Shown here piece by piece: positions 1 to 5,615 of a DNA stretch of 5,660 nt. Location of the stretch: positions 1-5,660 of the forward strand of contig JAHDDN010000372.1 in assembly GCA_020629335.1 (NCBI GenBank), read 5' to 3'. Within the stretch, counting starts at the first letter, position 1, and every line of letters starts with the position of its first letter. A program made the position numbers and the translations under genes. This stretch comes from Chitinophagales bacterium (lineage in GTDB: Bacteria > Bacteroidota > Bacteroidia > Chitinophagales > UBA2359). The notes under the pieces are model-generated. The model saw only the letters and a program-made list of their open reading frames with translations, did not search any database and was not told where the DNA came from.

Positions 1-105
1 TGGCTCGTGCTGCGCACTTGATTTTTTGAGCGCATGGGAAGCCCATAATAATGATTAATATTACAACAAACGATGCTTAAACAATAGATTTTTTGCGCTA
101 AATTA
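1..105. other. Left-edge noncoding stretch with possible repeat end
   Basis: No gene is seen here. The first 20 bases are GC-rich for this window and contain gcgcacttg (12-20), a word that recurs at 2999-3007 inside the GC-rich repeat block. This may be the end of another copy of the same interspersed repeat, whose bulk would lie outside the window. The rest is AT-rich spacer downstream of the hydrolase gene. The match is short, so the link to the repeat is weak. Confidence 0.25.
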
Positions 106-132
106 AGTTTAAAGCTTTAGAAGCTATAAACT
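106..132 (-). terminator. Hairpin terminator after the hydrolase gene
   Basis: Two bases after the hydrolase stop codon there is a 27-base near-perfect hairpin: 11 of 12 stem pairs form, with one T-T mismatch and a 3-base loop. On the minus strand it is followed by TTAATTT, a weak U tract. On the plus strand it is followed by gtttatttta, so it could act in both directions. The stem is AT-rich (outer arm AGTTTA/TAAACT, inner arm AGCTT/AAGCT). Its position directly after the last gene of a minus-strand run supports a terminator role. Confidence 0.5.
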
Positions 133-134
133 GT

Positions 135-980
135 TTATTTTATCCAATCAAAGACTATAGGATAAATTTCTTGTTTAGCGGTTTGGGAATAGATCAATCG
201 ACTGTGGTTATAGTCTTCTTGGAAGGAGTTGGCTATGCTGCAATGGATGAAGCGATTTTGTGGATTTTCAAAGCAGTTTAGATAGCTTTCGCAGCCTGAT
301 TTTGGAGCCACTAATTGGTCTCCTTCTCCGCTGATAGATAAGATGGGGATTCGTATCTTTTTTAATTCTTTGGAATAATCTACACCGGCTTCGCTTAGGA
401 AGTTTTTGGATAGATTCCAATTTAGCCATTGTTTCATGAAACTATATTTTTCATTTTCTGGGCGCCCCATTAAACGGGCAGGTGCAAAACCGACTAATCT
501 GCCTAAGTGTTTTCCAATCCATAATTTCACATAATTGCCTCTATTTTCACAAGCCCCAAATGCTTGCGTACCAAAAAACACTATCTTTTTTATGTGCTGT
601 TTATTAGCAGGATATTCTATTAGATTAATACTCAAAGCTATGCCGCCTCCGCTATGGGTAACACAGTCTATTGGAGGTAGGTTAATCTCTTTAAATAAAT
701 ACTCAAAGGCTCTTTGGACATCCTCTTTTCCTATCCGTTCAAAATTGTAGACCCCTTCTATCTTTGAACTATGACCGTGATTTCTCCATTCTAATACCCA
801 ACAAGTGTAACCTTTGTTGATTAGATATTCACTGATGCCTAAACAAACTTTTTTATTGGAAAAGGTACCGTGTGTTAAGAAAATATTTTTATCGGATTGA
901 CTATTACCTGAGCTAACTTTCCATAAAGCTAAATGGCCTTCTTTAAAAGATAGCTTGATTTTTTCTTGCTTCATTGACAT
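135..980 (-). CDS. alpha/beta hydrolase (lipase/esterase-like)
   Basis: This is an intact 281-residue cytoplasmic alpha/beta-hydrolase with no signal peptide or membrane segment. The fold's landmarks appear in order: the oxyanion-hole segment LTHGTFSN (about 35-42), a strand and loop WRNHGHSS (65-72), the nucleophile elbow THSGG with Ser110, the acid in SGEGDQLV (Asp221), and the catalytic His in DYNHSR (His259). The region between about 140 and 205 is the likely cap that shapes the substrate pocket. The family cleaves ester or related bonds, but the substrate cannot be read from sequence; lipase, esterase or lactonase-like activity are all possible. The start is ATG at 978-980, with an in-frame alternative six bases later. 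No Shine-Dalgarno sequence precedes it, as is usual in Bacteroidota. The upstream sequence is the ankyrin/VOC remnant, so its native promoter may have been altered by that rearrangement. A hairpin follows the stop. Confidence 0.85.
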   Translation of the reverse strand: MSMKQEKIKLSFKEGHLALWKVSSGNSQSDKNIFLTHGTFSNKKVCLGISEYLINKGYTCWVLEWRNHGHSSKIEGVYNFERIGKEDVQRAFEYLFKEINLPPIDCVTHSGGGIALSINLIEYPANKQHIKKIVFFGTQAFGACENRGNYVKLWIGKHLGRLVGFAPARLMGRPENEKYSFMKQWLNWNLSKNFLSEAGVDYSKELKKIRIPILSISGEGDQLVAPKSGCESYLNCFENPQNRFIHCSIANSFQEDYNHSRLIYSQTAKQEIYPIVFDWIK

Positions 981-1010
981 GGGCTATTTAGCATTATTTT
1001 AATAAATAAA

Positions 1011-1121
1011 TCAACCAAAACAGAGAATACCGCTATAGACATACTCCATTTTTTCATTGGCAACTGCATAGCTCATAGGCGTCAAGCCCATCATCGTTTC
1101 ATAATTGGTATCAAAACCTGC
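1011..1121 (-). pseudogene. Ankyrin-repeat fragment (gene remnant)
   Basis: Read on the minus strand from 1121, this frame gives [20 protein letters not shown] followed by ANEKMEYV. This is the ankyrin repeat pattern: G-x-D-x-N, then G-x-TPL-x-x-A, then a second helix. The ankyrin-like part ends after about 28 residues, and eight unrelated residues lead to a TGA at 1011-1013. There is no start codon, and a TGA lies immediately upstream in the same frame, so this is not a gene. It overlaps, in another frame, the last ten or so codons of the truncated VOC gene. I read it as an internal piece of a former ankyrin-repeat protein left by a deletion that joined it to the VOC gene. The family call rests on the motif alone. 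Confidence 0.55.
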
Positions 1122-1288
1122 TCAAACATTCCTTGAAATAATCCGATAATGGTATCCTCATTTTTTAGGATTAGATAGTTCTTCTCTAAGTCTCCAGCAA
1201 ATTGTGTAAAGCCTAATTTCTCGTAAAAGGCCTTCGACTTTTGAATATCTTTCACGGCTAAGCTGACGGAAAATGATCCTAGTTTCAT
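1091..1288 (-). pseudogene. Truncated VOC/glyoxalase-family protein
   Basis: From the ATG at 1286-1288 the frame encodes [20 protein letters not shown], then FYEKLGF and [12 protein letters not shown]. This is a clear N-terminal half of a small VOC-superfamily protein (first beta-alpha-beta-beta-beta unit). Family members of this type run to about 120-130 residues, whereas here recognisable homology stops at about residue 56 (GMFE). It is followed by VLIPIMKR and a TGA, which is the ankyrin fragment read out of frame. The second half of the fold, which completes the metal site or ligand pocket, is gone, so the product is very unlikely to work. An in-frame ATG at 1319-1321 would add 11 residues, but the family normally begins at MKLG. 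It may still be transcribed, since a good -7 promoter box lies upstream at 1346-1353. Confidence 0.7.
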
Positions 1289-1345
1289 AATTAGTGATTT
1301 GGATGAAGTATTAGGGGTCAAGATAAGGAGAGTTGGCTTATTTTA

Positions 1346-1353
1346 CAAATATA
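1346..1353 (-). promoter_or_regulatory. Bacteroidota -7 promoter box (TATATTTG)
   Basis: The minus strand reads TATATTTG, an exact match to the Bacteroidota sigma-ABfr -7 consensus TAnnTTTG. It lies about 57 bases upstream of the preferred ATG of the truncated VOC gene, giving a 5' leader of about 50 bases, which is reasonable. No TTTG -33 element is found 19-21 bases further upstream, so the match is only half of a promoter. It lies between the intact VOC gene and the truncated one, so the latter may have its own transcript. Confidence 0.35.
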
Positions 1354-1395
1354 GTTTTAATAGTGAAACTCATTTATCATTCCTTGCTTAGAACA

Positions 1396-1776
1396 TTAAT
1401 CAATCGCTTGATGTAAAGCAATTCTATTGCCTTCACTATCTTCAAACTCAGCAACAAATCCTAAATCGCCATTTGATGTTTTAGGATAAAGAATTTGCCC
1501 ACCATTATTAAGCGCAAGCTCTAAAACTTCCTCAATATTCTTTGTTTGAAAATATATTAGTACTCCTTTTTTAGTTGGTTGGTAAATTTCTCCTTTTGCT
1601 AAAGCACCAGAAATTCCCGAAGTATCTTTACTAAAAGGAAACAATGCCATTTCGTTTCCATCAATTTTTGTCTTTTCAAATTCAAACTTAAATACCGCAG
1701 AATAAAATCGAACTGCCCTATCTAAATCTTCTACTGGAATTTCAAAATAGACTACTGGGTTTTGACTATTTGCCAT
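1396..1776 (-). CDS. VOC-family (glyoxalase/bleomycin-resistance fold) protein
   Basis: This is an intact 126-residue VOC-superfamily protein with the usual two beta-alpha-beta-beta-beta units: about residues 7-60 (opening VVYFEIPVEDLDRAVRFY) and about 72-123 (opening GVLIYFQTKN, closing EDSEGNRIALHQ). The family includes glyoxalase I, dioxygenases and antibiotic-binding proteins. The position where relatives often carry a metal-binding His (before FEIP) is Tyr10 here, so a classical glyoxalase I metal site is doubtful and the ligand is unknown. It is cytoplasmic, with no signal peptide. The ATG at 1774-1776 is well placed and has no Shine-Dalgarno sequence. It lies 56 bases downstream of the SDR remnant and 107 bases upstream of a second, truncated VOC gene. 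The two VOC sequences differ clearly, so they are not a recent tandem duplication. Confidence 0.85.
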   Translation of the reverse strand: MANSQNPVVYFEIPVEDLDRAVRFYSAVFKFEFEKTKIDGNEMALFPFSKDTSGISGALAKGEIYQPTKKGVLIYFQTKNIEEVLELALNNGGQILYPKTSNGDLGFVAEFEDSEGNRIALHQAID

Positions 1777-1832
1777 ATCATAAAATTTTCATTATTGATA
1801 TCTTCTAAATTTCACGAATCAAACATTCTTAT

Positions 1833-1951
1833 TTATCTCTTAAATCCTCCTTCAGAATGTATTATCTGACCTGTGATAACTCCACACAAACTGCTCTCCC
1901 TATTCCTTTTAATCGACTCGCTCCTGTAACGATTGCTATTTTGTTTTTCAT
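1833..1951 (-). pseudogene. SDR-family oxidoreductase, internal deletion remnant
   Basis: From the ATG at 1949-1951 the frame reads MKNKIAIVTGASRLKGIGRA followed by VC. This is the N-terminal NAD(P)-binding strand and the TGxxxxxGIG Rossmann loop of a short-chain dehydrogenase/reductase. This frame runs out after 29 codons (stop 1862-1864). Shifted by one base, the sequence ending at the TAA at 1833-1835 reads GVITGQIIHSEGGFKR, which is the typical SDR C-terminus ((W)ITGQ.IHSEGG). About 210 residues, including the Ser-Tyr-Lys active site, are missing between them. The fusion point lies at about 1875-1890. The enzyme is therefore dead. The remnant starts nine bases after the GNAT stop, so the original gene was probably co-transcribed with the acetyltransferase. 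Relatives with the SRLKGIG loop are FabG-like reductases of unknown substrate. Confidence 0.75.
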
Positions 1952-1960
1952 CGAACTCAC

Positions 1961-2410
1961 TTACAGTTTTAACTCATAAATTCTGGATTCTTCATCCCAA
2001 GGATGATAGCCTTGTCCGATATATTTAAAACCATATTTTTCATAGTAGCCTATATGATCGGTAGATAAATAAATATAATCAAAACCTGCTTCCTTCGCAT
2101 CCTCTTTAGCCTTTTCCATTAGCAGGCTAGCCAAAGCCTTTCCTCTAAAATCCTTATCAATATATACTGCACAAATCCAAGGATATAAATCCATTCTACT
2201 GATAAAATCATTGGTGATCAATCCTGCGCAACCAATTATTTGATCCTCTTCTGCTAAAAGATACCACTGCGGAAGGGGCTTGATAGAAGTCATCGCATGA
2301 TTAATACAATCTTCATATATAATAGGTAATACACTATTCCATGCTTGTTGAAAATAAGCGATTGCCTTATCTTTATAGGCTGGATTTTCTCGAATAGATA
2401 TGATATGCAT
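1961..2410 (-). CDS. GNAT-family N-acetyltransferase
   Basis: This is an intact 149-residue protein with the GNAT layout. It has an N-terminal substrate-side region, a central strand WYLLAEEDQIIGCAGLI (49-65), strand 4 WICAVYID (78-85), the acetyl-CoA pyrophosphate loop FRGKALAS (88-95) followed by its helix, and a C-terminal YYEKYGFKYIG (122-132) that is the usual motif B. It should transfer an acetyl group from acetyl-CoA to an amine; the acceptor is unknown. The pyrophosphate loop is slightly unusual: the consensus R/Q-x-x-G-x-G/A has Ala (A92) instead of the first Gly. The ATG at 2408-2410 follows the upstream hypothetical gene by 17 bases, and the SDR remnant begins nine bases after its stop, so these three probably formed one transcription unit. 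Confidence 0.85.
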   Translation of the reverse strand: MHIISIRENPAYKDKAIAYFQQAWNSVLPIIYEDCINHAMTSIKPLPQWYLLAEEDQIIGCAGLITNDFISRMDLYPWICAVYIDKDFRGKALASLLMEKAKEDAKEAGFDYIYLSTDHIGYYEKYGFKYIGQGYHPWDEESRIYELKL

Positions 2411-2427
2411 TTTTCATTTTTTGTAAC

Positions 2428-2796
2428 TCAATATATTTTATTCCACTTTCCATACTCCTCCTTATACAACTCTAATCCAGCAATCATTTCTTGTCTTTCT
2501 AAATTGTCAATGACAAATTTTGGATCAAATTTTTCCTCATTTACACTCACACATATATCAAGCGATTGCTGCTTTTTATTTTCTACCTCATCCATCCTAA
2601 TCAACTCAAAATTATATTCAATATCTCGACTCAATATTGGGTACATGATAAAGTAAGTCAAATTATCATCAAGCGTCACATCTAAATTTCCTTCTCCATT
2701 ATATTCATTCAGAATATGGATAGGAAACACAAAATGATACTTCCTTTGGTTAGGGATATAATGTGATATTAAAGTGGTATAATCTCGTCTTTCCAT
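2428..2796 (-). CDS. Hypothetical protein, 122 residues
   Basis: I do not recognise this protein. It is a soluble, acidic 122-residue sequence with no signal peptide, membrane segment, coiled coil or catalytic motif that I can name. It alternates short strands (YHFVFPIHIL 20-29, NLTYFIMYPIL 45-55, YNFELIRM 61-68, LDICVSV 79-85) with charged turns and ends in a likely helix (residues 94-116). This suggests a small alpha/beta protein. The start is ATG at 2794-2796 with no Shine-Dalgarno sequence. It is the first gene of the hypothetical-GNAT-SDR run (17 bases to the GNAT start). Coding use looks natural: it is an open frame with the same AT-rich character as its neighbours. Its upstream side adjoins the repeat region, so an N-terminal truncation cannot be excluded. 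Confidence 0.6.
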   Translation of the reverse strand: MERRDYTTLISHYIPNQRKYHFVFPIHILNEYNGEGNLDVTLDDNLTYFIMYPILSRDIEYNFELIRMDEVENKKQQSLDICVSVNEEKFDPKFVIDNLERQEMIAGLELYKEEYGKWNKIY

Positions 2797-2805
2797 ATTA
2801 GTTCT

Positions 2806-2837
2806 TCAAGATAGAGACATTGAATGAAGTTTACAAA
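2806..2837 (-). promoter_or_regulatory. Possible Bacteroidota promoter for hypothetical gene
   Basis: On the minus strand TTTG (2834-2837) is followed after 20 bases by TATCTTGA (2806-2813). This resembles the Bacteroidota promoter TTTG-N19-21-TAnnTTTG, with a perfect -33 but an imperfect -7. It lies just upstream of the hypothetical gene. The leader it would give is only a few bases, so it would produce a nearly leaderless message. This is a weak call. Confidence 0.22.
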
Positions 2838-2860
2838 TTTTTATTTTTACTTGGCGCATC

Positions 2861-2951
2861 CCGCTGCGTTTCTAAGCGCCGCACCTATCTACCAACCCTT
2901 ATCAATTCATCACCCATCATAGTTCATTCTTATTCATTAGAAACGCAGCGG
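2861..2951. repeat. Perfect 15-bp inverted repeat with 61-nt loop
   Basis: The left arm ccgctgcgtttctaa (2861-2875) is matched exactly by its reverse complement ttagaaacgcagcgg (2937-2951), with a 61-base loop between them. A 15-base perfect inverted match at this distance is unlikely by chance in 5.7 kb. The arms are GC-rich compared with the AT-rich loop. The right arm runs directly into the GC-rich block, so the two probably form one repeat element. No transposase is present. The arms do not fit the RYYYAAC/GTTRRRY pattern of integron attC sites. Confidence 0.7.
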
Positions 2952-3070
2952 TCGGGCTATCCGTTCTTATGGGGCTATTCAGCAGCTATTCCGCTAAGGC
3001 GCACTTGTCTGCCCTACGGGCCAGCCTGCGTCCGCCTAAGCTCCATTAGCTCCTTCATCACGCCCCATAC
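2952..3070. repeat. GC-rich interspersed repeat-like block
   Basis: By my count about 58% of bases here are G or C, far above the AT-rich genes on either side. The block carries motifs such as gtcgggctatcc, gctattccgct, and gccctacgggc (a 4-bp hairpin at 3011-3021). I recall strings like these from high-copy noncoding repeats in Bacteroidota genomes, but cannot confirm it here. Both strands have open frames through it, which is common for GC-rich repeats and gives peptides rich in Arg, Ser and Pro that match no protein I know. With the adjacent inverted repeat it forms a unit of about 210 bases. Confidence 0.5.
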
Positions 3071-3397
3071 CACTACTATCCCTATGCGATAAAATGAAGA
3101 CAGATGTTGAATGCCTATTAAATTTTAGGACAAAATCAATTTCAACACAAGGTAATAAAATACCAGACGAGTTTGTATTTGGAATCTTCTTTCCTAGCAA
3201 CCCAACCGCCTGATGCTGGCTGTTGATTGGTACTCTCTCACGATTTCCCAACGGATTACATTGTCCCCGAAGCTTTGAACCCCACTGTTACCAGTGACGC
3301 ACATTCGGGTAGGAAACTTCTAGCTATATAGAAGGTCATAGCGTTCCTCTTTTACTTTTCCCGTGTTTTCAAAGAGGATAGTATGACAATATTTTGA

Positions 3398-3412
3398 GCG
3401 ACTTCTTGTCGC
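3398..3412 (-). terminator. Possible terminator after restriction gene
   Basis: A perfect 5-bp GC-rich stem (GCGAC/GTCGC) with a 5-base loop lies 42 bases beyond the stop of the endonuclease gene. On the minus strand it is followed by tcaaaatattg, with no real U tract, so termination here would be weak. It is the best hairpin in the expected place. Confidence 0.25.
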
Positions 3413-3423
3413 ACACATATACA

Positions 3424-3440
3424 CTTTGTTCTGTCCAGTC
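3424..3440 (+). repeat. Left inverted repeat at edge of R-M module
   Basis: The sequence CTTTGTTCTGTCCAGTC reads inward toward the restriction-modification genes and ends 13 bases from the endonuclease stop. It matches the inward-reading sequence at 5599-5617 on the other strand with one substitution and a 2-base gap. It may be a terminal inverted repeat of a mobile module or a chance match. Confidence 0.35.
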
Positions 3441-3453
3441 TTTCTTTTTCTAT

Positions 3454-4338
3454 TTAAACAAAAGAGCCTCTTCTCAAAGCTTCATCAGGGTCATACCAAA
3501 CTGCATCAATAAAATGCTGGATTTCTTTTGTGAAATTAATGATAACTTCATCAGAGATAGGAAAATCCTTATGTTTGGCCTTTACTTCTTCATAAATTTT
3601 TCTTTTCCCAAAAGGTAATCTCTTAGTCTTTCTTATTAAGAAAACATTATCAATATCCGTTAATCTTACATCTTCAGGTCTCATGTCCAAATATTCTACT
3701 AGTGCATAGTATTTTGAAATCGGACATCCTTGTTTTAATCTTGTTGCAGTTCCAGCACATTCCTGGAACATTGTCTTATCATAGTTCACTTTGCATTCTG
3801 CAGCTAGAGCGGCTAAAAATAATTTACCTTTTGTAGTTTTTGCATTTGCGAAGGTTTCTTCTGACGAGAACTGATAGTAAATTGATTTACCTATTGTAAA
3901 ATCTTGATCTTTATTCTTTATAACAACTTGAGGTTTTTCATTGAGACTTTGTACACTTGATGGTCTAAATGAAAGAGACATAAATGCTGTATGAGGTCCT
4001 TTGTCCAACTCAAAATCTGGTAAATTATTTAGGATATCTGGATGTACTAAGTGAATTAGAAATTCTTCCATGATACTATTATCTAGTTTGAGTTGTCCTT
4101 TTTGTCTTTTTAAAAAAGCAGAACCTTTTTGAGCGATAAGTTCGACCTCAACCAAATCTTTGTATTCATTTAACAAAGCAACCATTTCCTTTACTCTATT
4201 CTCTCCTTTACTATTTAACTCTGTTGTCGCTTTTATCCAACTTTCATAGTTTTTAAGTGCTTCTTCTAACAATGCTTTATCATCAATTGCTTTTGGATTA
4301 TTTATTGCTGCAACTAATTTATCTTTATGTGGTGTCAT
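3454..4338 (-). CDS. Type II restriction endonuclease, Bpu10I-family-like
   Basis: This is a 294-residue soluble protein. From recalled family patterns (EMVALLNEYKDLVEVELI at 51-68, FLKRQKGQLKLDNSIMEEFL at 75-94, LTDIDNVFLIRK at 226-237, WYDPDEALRRGSF at 281-293) I assign it to Bpu10I-like type II endonucleases; I could not search to confirm. A candidate PD-(D/E)xK catalytic core is ECK (181-183), after the hydrophobic strand LFLAALAA, with D146 in DQDFTIGK as possible upstream acid and the helix MFQECAGTATRL (190-201) following. It should cut DNA at the site protected by the adjacent methylase; the recognition sequence cannot be read. Its ATG (4336-4338) shares one base with the methylase stop (TAATG), so translation is likely coupled and the methylase is made first. 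A similar size to known family members and an undisturbed frame suggest it is intact. Confidence 0.7.
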   Translation of the reverse strand: MTPHKDKLVAAINNPKAIDDKALLEEALKNYESWIKATTELNSKGENRVKEMVALLNEYKDLVEVELIAQKGSAFLKRQKGQLKLDNSIMEEFLIHLVHPDILNNLPDFELDKGPHTAFMSLSFRPSSVQSLNEKPQVVIKNKDQDFTIGKSIYYQFSSEETFANAKTTKGKLFLAALAAECKVNYDKTMFQECAGTATRLKQGCPISKYYALVEYLDMRPEDVRLTDIDNVFLIRKTKRLPFGKRKIYEEVKAKHKDFPISDEVIINFTKEIQHFIDAVWYDPDEALRRGSFV

Positions 4339-5615
4339 TATTGATTGATTATAATTGAAGAATTAAACAATGGAGAGGGCATGACCTTATCAATGTCTAA
4401 AATCGCATTTTCAACATCTTGTTTAATTTCTCCTTCTGTAAATGATAGTGCTTTATTTAAATGTCGTTTTGCAACGTTTCTTGCTACTTTTGAAAACGCT
4501 GAAGTTGAAGATATTTTTTTTGCTATAATTATATCTTCTTTGATTGTTTTTCCAAATTTATTAGAAAAGGCTCTTTCTTCTACTTGAACAATTTGAAATC
4601 CACTTATTCCATTTATTAACTCTTGAACTATTTTTCCGTTGTAAAAAGGTGTTTTTCTTACATTAGATTCTCTGCCCACCACTAAAATCATCTTACCATT
4701 CAGTTTCAGGGATTTCCAAAAACTTTCAATTGCTTCTTCCATATCAAGACAATATTGAATTACTGTTTTGAACCTATTACCTCGATTTTTACGATTAGAA
4801 CCAAATTCAGAATGAGCAACTTTTAAAATTTCAAATCCAAAAGTTTCTATTATAGCTCTATAATTCTGATGATAATTAAATACATTTATATATGGAGGAC
4901 TTGTGATTATTAAATCAATTTCCTCTTTTAGATGAAGATATGTAGTTCTTGAATCTTCTAAATTTGCTTTAATCTGTTCTTTTGAGTAAGGCAAACTAAG
5001 CAATGCTTTTTTTATATATGCATACGATTTGGCAAGAGATTCTTTTAGTTTTAACTTTTTATGCTTCTCTGATAAAAAAAGTAAATTCAATAGAATAATT
5101 CTCTCCGATTTAGAGGTTAAATCCGAAGATAAGTCTTTACAAAAATCAATTAAGTTAGAATAACTTACTCTGTATGAAGAGTCTTTAATAAATAAGTCTT
5201 GACCATTCAATTTTACTGTTTCAGCTTGAAACTTTTTTTCAAAAGATTTCAACAACTCATTTCTTTCATGTAATGTCTTATTACAAAACGAGAAAAATTT
5301 TGACATTGCATAAGCAGCAGGATTAATTTCAAATCCATATCCCTTCATTTCTTTTTTTGCTGCTTCAAACAATACTGTACCACTTCCTGAAAAAGGGTCC
5401 AATACTGCATAACCTTTTTTCCCAAATGATTCAAGCAGATATTCTACAAATTCTGGAGTAAATTGACCCCGCCAATTGAATAAGTTAGCCCTTTTCTTAT
5501 CTAAAACGTCGAGTTTTCTCTGTGAAAACGTAATATTTTCTTTATTTTTTATCATCTCGGAAAGATAAGAAATTTTACTGGGATTTCGATTTTTTCTTGA
5601 TTGGACAGAACTCAA
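4338..5615 (-). CDS. DNA amino-methyltransferase of type II R-M system
   Basis: This is a 425-residue SAM-dependent DNA methyltransferase that should protect the host sites cut by the downstream nuclease. Visible motifs in order are: motif X-like NWRGQFTPEFVEYLLESFG (47-65), motif I DPFSGSGT (73-80) for SAM binding, motif II GFEINP (94-99) with the acidic Glu96, and catalytic motif IV TSPPY (238-242). Motif I precedes motif IV with about 155 residues between them that may hold the target-recognition region; the TSPPY form suits N4-cytosine or N6-adenine methylation. Residues 305-320 (KLNGKMILVVGRESNV) fit the later core strands. The longest frame opens after a TGA at 5643-5645. The only near-cognate starts are TTG at 5613-5615 or ATG at 5553-5555 (residue 21); both keep all motifs. 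The C-terminal end overlaps the endonuclease ATG by one base. Only one methylase is seen; a second gene could lie upstream. Confidence 0.85.
   Translation of the reverse strand: MSSVQSRKNRNPSKISYLSEMIKNKENITFSQRKLDVLDKKRANLFNWRGQFTPEFVEYLLESFGKKGYAVLDPFSGSGTVLFEAAKKEMKGYGFEINPAAYAMSKFFSFCNKTLHERNELLKSFEKKFQAETVKLNGQDLFIKDSSYRVSYSNLIDFCKDLSSDLTSKSERIILLNLLFLSEKHKKLKLKESLAKSYAYIKKALLSLPYSKEQIKANLEDSRTTYLHLKEEIDLIITSPPYINVFNYHQNYRAIIETFGFEILKVAHSEFGSNRKNRGNRFKTVIQYCLDMEEAIESFWKSLKLNGKMILVVGRESNVRKTPFYNGKIVQELINGISGFQIVQVEERAFSNKFGKTIKEDIIIAKKISSTSAFSKVARNVAKRHLNKALSFTEGEIKQDVENAILDIDKVMPSPLFNSSIIINQ

Larger units (their letters stand above)
3071..3453. other. Unassigned intergenic region with small hairpins
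   Basis: About 380 bases between the repeat block and the end of the restriction gene hold no gene I can support. Short open frames exist on both strands (for example plus 3104-3223), but none resembles a known protein. Several small hairpins are visible: CACTG-ttac-CAGTG (3283-3296), CTTCTA-gctata-TAGAAG (3317-3334) and GCGAC-ttctt-GTCGC (3398-3412). Base composition is intermediate. It could be a decayed insertion-sequence remnant, a structured RNA, or plain spacer; sequence inspection does not decide. Confidence 0.4.

Noticed and set aside
535..750. Plus-strand open frame of 71 codons
   Set aside because: It lies wholly inside the well-supported alpha/beta hydrolase on the other strand and encodes no recognisable domain.
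2345..2656. Plus-strand open frame of 103 codons
   Set aside because: It is antisense to the GNAT and hypothetical genes; the peptide is Ser/Phe/Ile-rich with no motif, as expected of an antisense shadow.
2861..2951. Integron attC site
   Set aside because: The arms do not show the RYYYAAC/GTTRRRY core sites, and there is no integrase or cassette-like array.
2820..3092. Plus-strand open frame of 90 codons across the repeat
   Set aside because: It is made of the inverted repeat and GC-rich block. The composition is low in structure and rich in Arg, Ser, Pro and Tyr. It looks like an accidental frame through a repeat.
3036..3251. Minus-strand open frame of 71 codons
   Set aside because: Part of it lies in the GC-rich repeat and the remainder matches no family I know; there is no promoter or operon support.
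3100..3302. Group II intron 5' end (GTGCG on the minus strand at 3298-3302)
   Set aside because: GTGCG alone is too short, no domain V hairpin or reverse-transcriptase gene is visible, and the downstream sequence has no intron-like framework I can recognise.
3394..3618. Plus-strand open frame of 74 codons
   Set aside because: It is antisense to the 3' end of the endonuclease gene with no motif.
4345..4587. Plus-strand open frame of 80 codons
   Set aside because: It is antisense to the methylase C-terminus; the methylase frame is clearly the real one.
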